DNA of 16,535 nt from JABHHG01 sp964419445. GTDB lineage: Bacteria > Fidelibacterota > Marinisomatia > SCGC-AAA003-L08 > D37C17. The notes beneath the pieces were generated by a model. That model was given only the letters and a program-made list of their open reading frames with translations. It was not told where the DNA came from and ran no database searches. The translations under genes were made by a program, and so were the position numbers. Shown here one piece after another: positions 7,783 through 14,575 of the stretch (positions within the stretch are counted from its first letter, which is position 1; each line of letters opens with the position of its first letter). Location: NCBI GenBank assembly GCA_964419445.1, contig CAYQPE010000036.1:1-16535 (forward strand), in the 5' to 3' direction.

Positions 7783-8800
7783 TAAAATTTGTGTTCTCTT
7801 CAAAAATTTCCATATGCTCTGCCATTCTATGGGCAATTTCATTTATTAGATTTGCATCATGGAATTTTTTGACGGCTGTAATTGTGTTTTTAATAGATCT
7901 GTACGATGAGGAACCATGGCATTTCATGACGATACCATTAATACCCAGTAGGGGAGTTCCTCCATGCTCTTCATAATCAAATTTATTCTTTAACTCAGCC
8001 AAAATAGGCATCAGTTGTGAAGCATCTGTTGTTGAATTAGAAAGTCCCTCTTTTAAGAATCCCGTCACATTCTTAAATAAACCTTCGGTGAGCTTTAAAA
8101 TTATATTCCCCGTAAACCCATCACAAACGGCAACATCTACATTACCATTTAGAAAATAACGTGATTCGATATTTCCAGTAAAGTTAGAAATATGCTCTTT
8201 TAATAGGGGATATGCTGCACGTGTAAGCTCATTACCCTTACTTTCTTCTGAGCCAATATTTATCAGTGCTACACGTGGATTGTCAATGTTTTCTTGCGTT
8301 TCTAAATATGCACTAGCCATTAACGCAAATTGAACTAAATGTTGAGGTTTTACATCAGCATTGGCACCAGCATCACAAAGGATTACCCCACCCTTTTCAG
8401 TAGGGATATATGGAGCAAGTGCAGGTCGGCGGATGCCATCAATTTTGCCTAATAAAAATAATGAGCTGGTAAGTAGTGCACCGGTATTGCCTGCGCTTAT
8501 GGCCGCATCAGCTTTTCCAGAATTTATTAAATCAATACATTTTACTAGGGAAGAGTCAGGTTTGGTTCTAAATATGCGAGATGGCTTTTCATCCATTTCA
8601 ACTACTTGAGTAGTATGAATGATTTCTATTGAATCTTTATGCTGCGAATGGGATGCTATAACCTCTTCGATTTGTGGGGCATCTCCCACCAAAAGAAGCT
8701 TTACTGAAGAATCATTTTTCTCCTCCAGATAAGAGAATGCACCTTCTATATTTGAAAAAGGTGCATGATCTCCGCCCATTACATCTAAGGCGATTTTCAT
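7763..8800 (-). CDS. plsX: Phosphate acyltransferase
   Basis: Peripheral-membrane enzyme that converts acyl-ACP and phosphate to acyl-phosphate, the acyl donor for PlsY in glycerol-3-phosphate acylation. It therefore links fatty-acid synthesis to phospholipids. It has 345 residues, normal for the family. The N-terminus MKIALDVMGGDHAP is diagnostic. ISAGNTGALLTSS near 102-114, the RRPALAPYIPT stretch, LCDAGANADVKP and the VAVCDGFTGNIILK region are further PlsX landmarks. The start is ATG at 8800, 11 nt after rpmF, without a visible Shine-Dalgarno. Its 3' end overlaps the fabH start. The rpmF-plsX-fabH-fabD-fabG-acpP-fabF order is widely conserved. Confidence 0.95.
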   Translation of the reverse strand: MKIALDVMGGDHAPFSNIEGAFSYLEEKNDSSVKLLLVGDAPQIEEVIASHSQHKDSIEIIHTTQVVEMDEKPSRIFRTKPDSSLVKCIDLINSGKADAAISAGNTGALLTSSLFLLGKIDGIRRPALAPYIPTEKGGVILCDAGANADVKPQHLVQFALMASAYLETQENIDNPRVALINIGSEESKGNELTRAAYPLLKEHISNFTGNIESRYFLNGNVDVAVCDGFTGNIILKLTEGLFKNVTGFLKEGLSNSTTDASQLMPILAELKNKFDYEEHGGTPLLGINGIVMKCHGSSSYRSIKNTITAVKKFHDANLINEIAHRMAEHMEIFEENTNFSETQSA

Positions 8801-8811
8801 AATCTTATGGT

Positions 8812-8994
8812 CTAAACGCCTTGGGCGGAAATTACCGGCTTCCCTTTATAATATCCGCAGTTTGAACATGCACGATAGGGTAATTTAGAATGATTGCACT
8901 GTGAGCATGTTGCCACTTGAGGAGTGCTACATTTCCAATTTGTTCGTCTTTTTCTACTTCGTTGCTTCGAATGTCGCCTTTTTGGTACAGCCAT
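8812..8994 (-). CDS. rpmF: 50S ribosomal protein L32 (zinc-ribbon form)
   Basis: Small basic protein of the large ribosomal subunit, 60 residues. The MAVPKRRHSKQRSRKRRTNW N-terminus is characteristic of L32. Four cysteines in two CxxC pairs, Cys30/Cys33 and Cys43/Cys46, form a zinc ribbon, so this is the zinc-binding version. The ATG at 8994 follows AAGGTAAAGGTT, which offers two AAGG matches, one better spaced than the other. It lies directly before plsX, as in many bacteria. The DUF177 (yceD) gene that often precedes rpmF is not present. Instead there is an 88-nt gap and a SPOR lipoprotein gene. Confidence 0.95.
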   Translation of the reverse strand: MAVPKRRHSKQRSRKRRTNWKCSTPQVATCSQCNHSKLPYRACSNCGYYKGKPVISAQGV

Positions 8995-9082
8995 AACCTT
9001 TACCTTAAAATAAATTTATTGAATAAAATACAGCACTCAATTTAAATATTTTAATAAACATAAACCAAATGAAATGAATGGT
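8995..9082 (-). promoter_or_regulatory. Intergenic gap before rpmF: candidate promoter and inverted repeat
   Basis: This is the only gap longer than 15 nt inside the leftward block. A 7-bp inverted repeat, TAAACCA / TGGTTTA with an 11-nt loop, occupies 9061-9085 and runs into the stop codon of the SPOR gene; it could be a weak terminator. Further along on the minus strand is TTGAGT, then 16 nt, then TAAATT, a poor sigma-70-like pair about 20 nt before the AAGGT ribosome site. A separate promoter for rpmF-plsX-fab is plausible from the gap alone. The motif matches are weak. Confidence 0.35.
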
Positions 9083-9790
9083 TTAATTTTCATTAATTCT
9101 ATCTAACCAAACAGATTGATTTCGCAATTTTTCCAATTGATTTTTCACTTTTAATGCAATGTCTTTAGTGGGGAAGTTTCCAACTCGAACTCTCCACCAA
9201 TATGCATTCTTCTTTTTTACAAATACGCGTTGAGTATAGGCATCAAAACCATATTTTTTTAAAGAAAGTTGATCTTTTCGTGCTTCTTCCATAGTTGGCC
9301 ATGCTGCAACTTGAATTGTATACGGTCTATTATCTACAACTGGTTTTGCTGGTGCATGATTGTTTTCACTTTTTGGTGTTAAATCAGCTTTTGGTGATTC
9401 TTCAACTGCTGTATTTTCAGTTGATTTTTCTACTTTTGGCGTTTTAACATTAATTGAAGTTGAGGGCTCAGAAGAACTTTCTGCTATATAGTAAAAAATT
9501 TCTTCACCCAATACTTCACCAGACAAATCTTCAACCATCAATGAAATAGTATATTCACCTGAAACATCTGGAGTAAATAACATAATATCATTATTTACAA
9601 TCCATTTGGCATCATTACCTTTTGGCCCTTGTGGGGGAGTCCACATGAAGCGAAGTTCTTCAGCAGTATCCCAATTTTGTGAAGACTGAACTTTTAGCGT
9701 TCGATTAATCACTACATGTTTGGGTTCAACTTTCTCTCCACAACCAATAATTAGAAGAGAAATGCATATGATTTGATGCCATATACTCAT
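9083..9790 (-). CDS. Putative lipoprotein with PKD-like and SPOR domains
   Basis: A 235-residue predicted envelope protein. Residues 1-16 form a short hydrophobic signal ending in a lipobox (LIIGC), with Cys17 as the lipidated residue. Residues about 24-102 look like a PKD/Ig-type beta-sandwich (FTPDVSGEYTISLMVEDLSG). Residues 103-154 are a low-complexity Ser/Pro/Lys/Glu linker. Residues about 155-231 form a SPOR domain (PYTIQVAAWPTMEEAR, then WWRVRVGNFPTKDIA and a terminal helix), which binds glycan strands lacking stem peptides at division septa. It is likely anchored in a membrane, reaching into peptidoglycan, with a cell-division or wall-associated role. The ATG at 9790 has an AAGGA site overlapping the ndk stop, 9 nt away, so it belongs to the ndk transcript. 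No specific gene name is justified. Confidence 0.82.
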   Translation of the reverse strand: MSIWHQIICISLLIIGCGEKVEPKHVVINRTLKVQSSQNWDTAEELRFMWTPPQGPKGNDAKWIVNNDIMLFTPDVSGEYTISLMVEDLSGEVLGEEIFYYIAESSSEPSTSINVKTPKVEKSTENTAVEESPKADLTPKSENNHAPAKPVVDNRPYTIQVAAWPTMEEARKDQLSLKKYGFDAYTQRVFVKKKNAYWWRVRVGNFPTKDIALKVKNQLEKLRNQSVWLDRINEN

Positions 9791-9799
9791 GATTTGTCC

Positions 9800-10225
9800 T
9801 TAATTGTTTGCGATAAGTTCCGTCTCTGGGAAGAAAAACGCAATTTCTTTTTGTGCATTTTCATCAGAATCTGAACCATGTACGGCATTTTCACCAATAC
9901 TTGTTGCATATAAACGGCGAATGGTACCCTCAGCAGCTTCTTCAGGATTAGTGGCTCCAATGGTTTCTCTCCATGCAGAAACGGCGTTGTCTTTTTCTAA
10001 CGCCAACACCATGCACTGTCCAGATGACATGAATTCTGTCAATTCACCAAAAAATGGTCGTTCAGCATGTACTGCATAAAATCCTTCAGCTTGTACCGTG
10101 GTCATTTTAATTAATTTTGCAGATAATACCTTAAATCCTGCTTTTAAAATGTGATCAAAAATTAATCCTGTGTTATTATTTTTAACTGCATCAGGTTTGA
10201 TGATTGCAAATGTTTTATTGTTCAT
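9800..10225 (-). CDS. ndk: Nucleoside diphosphate kinase
   Basis: Transfers the gamma phosphate between nucleoside triphosphates and diphosphates through a phosphohistidine, balancing NTP and dNTP pools in the cytoplasm. It has 141 residues, family-standard. The active-site His116 is in NAVHGSDSDE, with the nucleotide-binding Lys10 in IIKPDAV and the GATNPEEAAEGTIRR segment at 90-104. The start is ATG at 10225 with an AAAAGGAATAAA ribosome site, 10 nt after sucD. Its place directly after succinyl-CoA synthetase is suggestive, because Ndk can pass phosphate from GTP made by a GTP-using SucCD to ADP. Confidence 0.97.
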   Translation of the reverse strand: MNNKTFAIIKPDAVKNNNTGLIFDHILKAGFKVLSAKLIKMTTVQAEGFYAVHAERPFFGELTEFMSSGQCMVLALEKDNAVSAWRETIGATNPEEAAEGTIRRLYATSIGENAVHGSDSDENAQKEIAFFFPETELIANN

Positions 10226-10235
10226 TTTATTCCTT

Positions 10236-11132
10236 TTATATTAAAACTTCTGATTTATTTTCTAATGCTGTTTTCATTTTTTCACCGATATCTGCTACCG
10301 ATTCACAAACTGAAATTCCACATTCTGTCATGATTCTCATTTTTGCTTCTGCAGTATCATCACCACCAGAAACAATTGCACCAGCATGTCCCATTCGTCG
10401 TCCAGGAGGTGCAGTTTGTCCAGCGATGAATCCAACTATAGGTTTAGACACATGCTCTTTGGCCCAACGAGCTGCTTCAATTTCCATTTGACCGCCAATT
10501 TCTCCTATTAGAACCATCCCTTCAGTTTCTTCGTCAGCTTCAAATAATTCTAATACATCTTTCATTGTGGTTCCTATGATGGGATCACCACCAATTCCGA
10601 TGGCAGTAGTTTGACCCATTCCATTACTAACTAATTGTCCAATAGCTTCATATGTTAGCGTACCCGATTTTGAAATTACACCAATATTCCCTTTTTTGCA
10701 GATAAATCCAGGCATAATACCCAGTTTGCATTCATCAACGGTAATAATACCGGGGCAATTTGGACCAATTAGTCTGGTGCCATTTTCATCTATTATACGT
10801 TTAACTTTTACCATATCCTGCACGGGAATTCCCTCAGTGATGCAGACAACTAATTCTATTCCTGCAAAGGAGGCTTCTATTATTGCTTCAGCTGCAAATG
10901 CTGGAGGTACAAAAATAATAGATACATCAGCTTGAGTAGCTTGTGTTGCTTCTTCCACTGAATTATATACTGGAACCCGTCCATCTAATGCAGTTTGTCC
11001 TCCTTTACCAGGAGTTACACCCGCTACAATATTGGTACCATAATCTAACATCTGTGTGGCATGAAATGTACCCTCTGAACCGGTAATACCTTGTACTACA
11101 ACTCGTGAATTTTTATTTACTAATATTGACAT
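10236..11132 (-). CDS. sucD: Succinyl-CoA synthetase, alpha subunit
   Basis: Alpha subunit of the TCA-cycle enzyme that interconverts succinyl-CoA and succinate with substrate-level formation of ATP or GTP. It has 298 residues. The CoA-binding Rossmann part has QGITGSEGTFHATQMLDYGT at 14-33. The phosphorylated histidine is His249 in RRMGHAGAIVSGG. PNCPGII at 124-130 and SKSGTLTYEA at 154-163 are further signatures. The ATG at 11132 is preceded by TAAGGAGCAAAT, a good Shine-Dalgarno overlapping the sucC stop, with a 9-nt gap. It is paired with sucC as expected. Confidence 0.97.
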   Translation of the reverse strand: MSILVNKNSRVVVQGITGSEGTFHATQMLDYGTNIVAGVTPGKGGQTALDGRVPVYNSVEEATQATQADVSIIFVPPAFAAEAIIEASFAGIELVVCITEGIPVQDMVKVKRIIDENGTRLIGPNCPGIITVDECKLGIMPGFICKKGNIGVISKSGTLTYEAIGQLVSNGMGQTTAIGIGGDPIIGTTMKDVLELFEADEETEGMVLIGEIGGQMEIEAARWAKEHVSKPIVGFIAGQTAPPGRRMGHAGAIVSGGDDTAEAKMRIMTECGISVCESVADIGEKMKTALENKSEVLI

Positions 11133-11141
11133 ATTTGCTCC

Positions 11142-12320
11142 TTAATTTCCTAATGCTGCTTCAACAGCTTTATATGCCGCGTCTTTAATATCTTCAGCTG
11201 GAATTATTGATACTCCAGATTCTGCAAGAATTTTTTTGGCTTCAACAGCATTTGTACCTTCTAATCTCACAACTACAGGCACATCTAAATTCAATTCTTT
11301 TACTGCTTGTATAACACCATTTGCTACACGGTCACAACGTACAATTCCACCGAATATATTGATAAGAATAGCTTTAACGTTTTCATCTTTTAAAATGATT
11401 TTAAACCCATTTTTTACAGTTTCAACATTGGCTGCACCACCAACATCTAAAAAGTTTGCAGGCTCACCTCCGGCTAATTTTATGATGTCCATTGTAGCCA
11501 TTGCCAATCCCGCACCATTTACCATACAGCCCACATTTCCATCTAATTTAATATAATTTAGGTTATATTGACTGGCTTCCAATTCTGTAGGGTCTTCTTC
11601 GTGAGTATCTCGCATGTCTGCAATTTGTGGATGCCTATACATGGCATTCCCATCAAAATTGAATTTCGCATCTAATGCCACAATTTTACCATCATCAGTC
11701 AACACCAATGGATTTATTTCAACGATGGTAGCATCAGTTTCGGTATAGCATTTATACATATTTACAAATACTTTACATGCCGTTTTAAAAGCATCACCAC
11801 TAAGACCTAATCCAAAAGCCAATTTACGGGCTTGGAAAGACTTCATCCCTAATAGTGGATCAATCCATTCTTTTACGATTTTTTCAGGTGTCTCTTCTGC
11901 AACCTTTTCAATTTCCATGCCGCCTTCAGTAGAAACCATGAATACATCTTTACCCAAGGCACGATCTAAAGTAATGGCAATGTAGAATTCTTTTTCAATA
12001 TCAAGGGCTTCAGTTATGTAGAGCTTTCTCACTTTTTGACCTTCTGGTCCTGTTTGGTGAGTGATTAAGTCCATGCCCAAAATATTATGCGCATTTTCAA
12101 GGGCAGCTTCCACTGTTGAGGAATATTTTACGCCTCCACCTTTTCCACGTCCACCTGCATGGATTTGGGCTTTTACCACTACTGCATCTGTGTTAAAATC
12201 ACGACGAACGTTTTCAATAGTAGATTCTATTTTTGAGATGTCTTCAACAACATATCCGTCCTGAATAGGTACATTGTATTGTTTTAGAATTTCTTTACCT
12301 TGATATTCATGTATTTTCAT
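11142..12320 (-). CDS. sucC: Succinyl-CoA synthetase, beta subunit (ATP-grasp)
   Basis: Nucleotide-binding subunit of succinyl-CoA synthetase, 392 residues. The ATP-grasp domain shows HEYQGKE at 4-10 and the glycine-rich IHAGGRGKGGG at 53-63. Metal ligands are in VEINPLVLTDDG (Asn203) and ALDAKF (Asp217). The C-terminal ligase domain has NVGCMVNGAGLAMATMD at 262-278, LDVGGAA and NIFGGIVRCD at 321-330. Position 20 is Gln. From memory, the mammalian GTP-specific subunit has Gln here while E. coli SucC has Pro, so GTP use is possible but not shown. The ATG at 12320 has AAAGGA upstream, overlapping the end of arcC, with a 9-nt gap. Confidence 0.97.
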   Translation of the reverse strand: MKIHEYQGKEILKQYNVPIQDGYVVEDISKIESTIENVRRDFNTDAVVVKAQIHAGGRGKGGGVKYSSTVEAALENAHNILGMDLITHQTGPEGQKVRKLYITEALDIEKEFYIAITLDRALGKDVFMVSTEGGMEIEKVAEETPEKIVKEWIDPLLGMKSFQARKLAFGLGLSGDAFKTACKVFVNMYKCYTETDATIVEINPLVLTDDGKIVALDAKFNFDGNAMYRHPQIADMRDTHEEDPTELEASQYNLNYIKLDGNVGCMVNGAGLAMATMDIIKLAGGEPANFLDVGGAANVETVKNGFKIILKDENVKAILINIFGGIVRCDRVANGVIQAVKELNLDVPVVVRLEGTNAVEAKKILAESGVSIIPAEDIKDAAYKAVEAALGN

Positions 12321-12329
12321 AATTGTCCT

Positions 12330-13280
12330 TTAATTGGTAATTATTGTTCCGGCGTTGCCGTCTATTGCATCTTCAATTTTATGTAATGATGAAATCACTA
12401 CTTTTTTACCATGATGAGTTAAAAAGTAAATAGCCGCTCTAATTTTTGGAGCCATACTTCCTTCACCAAATTCACCATTATTTAGCCATGTACGTAGCTC
12501 TTCAGTAGTGGCATGGGTTACTACTTGTTGATCTGGTGTATTAAAACTCAAATATATATTATCTACATCAGTAACAATAAAAAGCTCTTCAGCTTTTAAC
12601 ACACGGCCTAAAAGCGCTGCAGACACATCCTTATCTATTACGCCATCTAAGCCATTTAATGTGCCATCACCCTTATTGTATGCAGGAATTCCACCGCCAC
12701 CACCAGCAATGACGATTGTCCCAAATTCAACTAGATGCTTGATTGATTTCCCATTAAAAATGTATAATGGAGTAGGGGATGGAACTACGCGACGCCATTC
12801 ATTGGGCTCTTGCTCTTTTAACGTCCATCCATATTTTTCTGACATTACCTTTGCATCATCAGTAGAATATCGCTTTCCAATAAACTTATTTGGATTATCA
12901 ATGGCTGGGTCATCCCCATCTACTTTCATTTGAGAGATAAAGGTTACCACTTCACGATTTGTATCTTCGTGGTATAGTGCATTTTGTAATGACTGCTGAA
13001 TCATATATCCAATTGCACCTTGGGTGTTTGCCACCAATACTCCCAATGGGAGTGGAGGAATTTCTTTTTCTGCTATTTCATTTTTAAGCAATTCTGCACC
13101 CACTTGTGGACCATTACCATGTGTAATACAGATGTTGTATCGCTTCCTCACAAAACTCATTACACCTTTAAGGCTATCCCGAGTATGTTCAAATTGCTGA
13201 TCAATAGTTCCAGCTTCGTTCTTGGGGGATATAGCATTCCCTCCCAATGCAATAATGACTGTAGGATTTTGCCTACTCAT
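12330..13280 (-). CDS. arcC: Carbamate kinase
   Basis: Last enzyme of the arginine deiminase route, forming ATP from carbamoyl phosphate and ADP and releasing ammonia and CO2. I take the ATG at 13280 (316 residues) because GGGAGG lies 6 nt upstream. The ATG at 13286 abuts that site with no spacing and would add only two residues. Motifs are ALGGNA at 11-16, THGNGPQVG at 53-61, VVPSPTP near 165-171, GGGGGIP at 193-199 and DGVIDKDVSAALL at 212-224, all typical of carbamate kinase rather than other amino-acid kinases. It overlaps the arcA stop by 8 nt. No ornithine carbamoyltransferase gene (arcB), the source of carbamoyl phosphate in the classical pathway, is present nearby. Confidence 0.95.
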   Translation of the reverse strand: MSRQNPTVIIALGGNAISPKNEAGTIDQQFEHTRDSLKGVMSFVRKRYNICITHGNGPQVGAELLKNEIAEKEIPPLPLGVLVANTQGAIGYMIQQSLQNALYHEDTNREVVTFISQMKVDGDDPAIDNPNKFIGKRYSTDDAKVMSEKYGWTLKEQEPNEWRRVVPSPTPLYIFNGKSIKHLVEFGTIVIAGGGGGIPAYNKGDGTLNGLDGVIDKDVSAALLGRVLKAEELFIVTDVDNIYLSFNTPDQQVVTHATTEELRTWLNNGEFGEGSMAPKIRAAIYFLTHHGKKVVISSLHKIEDAIDGNAGTIITN

Positions 13281-14565
13281 GCACATCCTCCCGTAATAGG
13301 GGAAGTGTCAAACACCGTGCACCGCCACGACCACGAGAAAGTTCAGATTCTTCTATGGTAATCATAATTTTTCCAGATTCATATTGATGTGGTGCAGAAA
13401 GGAAAGTTTGGGCAGTAATGACATTATATCCCGATTTACGTAATTCTTCTAGGGTGTTGGTATTTCGCTCATAACCCACAATAATTCCGGGTTTGATGGC
13501 AAAGGCATTGGCACCGTCAGTCCATTGTTCTCTATCTTGGTTCAAAAGGCTTTGTCCACCACAGTTTATAGGTGTAAGGTGTATACTATCCTCTGCCATT
13601 AATTCTAATAATGTTTTATGGCTAGCGGTGGATGTTTCCACCGTTTCACCTGGCAGTATTCGATGAGTTTTTACCTGCTCTCCATTATATTTCCCATGAA
13701 TAAATAAAGGAGGATATACCAAAACTTCATCGGTACTGATGCGAGTAAAGATAGTATCAAGATGCATCAATGTTCGCAGTTTTGGTAAATCAACGGCATA
13801 TACTCGTTCAAACCCCTCTTTAAAAAATAAAGGCAATAATGCATCTACTGTTTCCGAGGGTGTCCGTTCACTTATCCCAATACAAATTGACCCTTCTCCA
13901 AAGACAATAATATCACCGCCTTCAACAGATAAATTGGGATGTTTTTCATGGAAATCATATACCTCCACATCTGCAAATAAAGGGTGATAGGTAAGAACAA
14001 ACTTTGAGAGTATATTTTCACGTTTTCTCACACGACGTCGGCCCCATGTAAGGATGGCCGTATTTCCCACTACTGCAGCAATATCACGAGTAAAAATGAG
14101 ATTAGGGATGGGATAAGTAAAATATTTATCTGCGTCTGAATCTGTTAATGAACCGGCAAGGAGTACATGAATTAAATCATCTGTACGCATATTAACAAGT
14201 TCACTTTTTCGTGAATCTGTAAGGTGATGATTATAGCTATCCGCTTCGAGCTTACAACAATTTTCAATTAATTGGTATCGAGCATTGTCATCCTCTAAAA
14301 TATCATGAAGTAATTCGGTGAATTGAATAGTATTATCTCTTCCCGTAAAGTATGCCAATACATTAGATAACTGATTATGTTCATTGGCTGCGCGTTGGGG
14401 TTGAATTAAATCGTCAAATAAGAGATAATTAGGATTATGTACCAATTGACCATCTTTGTGAATCCATTCCACAATATTGTGCGGCCCCACATATCGATGC
14501 TCATCTCCGGGGCGATGAACAATCACCGATTTAAGCGGTGATATTTCAGATGAAATATGAATCAT
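13273..14565 (-). CDS. arcA: Arginine deiminase
   Basis: Hydrolyses arginine to citrulline and ammonia. It has 430 residues, slightly longer than the usual 405-420. The guanidino-modifying residues are all visible: Asp161 in FTRD, Glu215 in EGGD, His268 and Asp270 in MHLDTIFTR, and the nucleophile Cys418 in GRGGARCLTLPL. The N-terminus with LKSVIVHRPGDE is typical. GGARC and MHLDTIFTR fit arginine deiminase better than agmatine deiminase or dimethylargininase. The ATG at 14565 lies 10 nt after pruA and has no clear Shine-Dalgarno. The gene overlaps arcC by 8 nt, so ArcA and ArcC are made together, apparently without ArcB. Confidence 0.94.
   Translation of the reverse strand: MIHISSEISPLKSVIVHRPGDEHRYVGPHNIVEWIHKDGQLVHNPNYLLFDDLIQPQRAANEHNQLSNVLAYFTGRDNTIQFTELLHDILEDDNARYQLIENCCKLEADSYNHHLTDSRKSELVNMRTDDLIHVLLAGSLTDSDADKYFTYPIPNLIFTRDIAAVVGNTAILTWGRRRVRKRENILSKFVLTYHPLFADVEVYDFHEKHPNLSVEGGDIIVFGEGSICIGISERTPSETVDALLPLFFKEGFERVYAVDLPKLRTLMHLDTIFTRISTDEVLVYPPLFIHGKYNGEQVKTHRILPGETVETSTASHKTLLELMAEDSIHLTPINCGGQSLLNQDREQWTDGANAFAIKPGIIVGYERNTNTLEELRKSGYNVITAQTFLSAPHQYESGKIMITIEESELSRGRGGARCLTLPLLREDVHE
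13287..13292 (-). promoter_or_regulatory. Ribosome binding site deciding the arcC start
   Basis: On the minus strand GGGAGG lies inside the last codons of arcA. It touches the first possible arcC ATG (13286) but is 6 nt from the second (13280), which makes the second the likely start. The site ties arcC translation to the end of arcA. Confidence 0.7.
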
Positions 14566-14575
14566 GCGGTTATGG

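Noticed and set aside
9804..10079. 91-codon open frame on the + strand inside ndk
   Set aside because: It mirrors the ndk coding sequence; its Ser- and Ala-rich translation is an antisense artefact.
11236..11556. 106-codon open frame on the + strand inside sucC
   Set aside because: It lies wholly opposite a clear SucC coding frame. The translation is Ser/Thr/Pro-rich with no domain, as expected from reading antisense to a gene in this base composition.
13273..13286. A degraded arcB at the arcA-arcC junction
   Set aside because: The two genes overlap by 8 nt and both are full length, so there is no remnant sequence to hold arcB.
13020..13361. 113-codon open frame on the + strand across arcC/arcA
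   Set aside because: It is antisense to the catalytic parts of two intact conserved genes, has no ribosome site, and its translation resembles no family I know.
13273..14565. Agmatine deiminase or dimethylargininase instead of arginine deiminase
   Set aside because: The length, FTRD, EGGD, MHLDTIFTR and GRGGARC motifs and the carbamate kinase partner fit arginine deiminase better.
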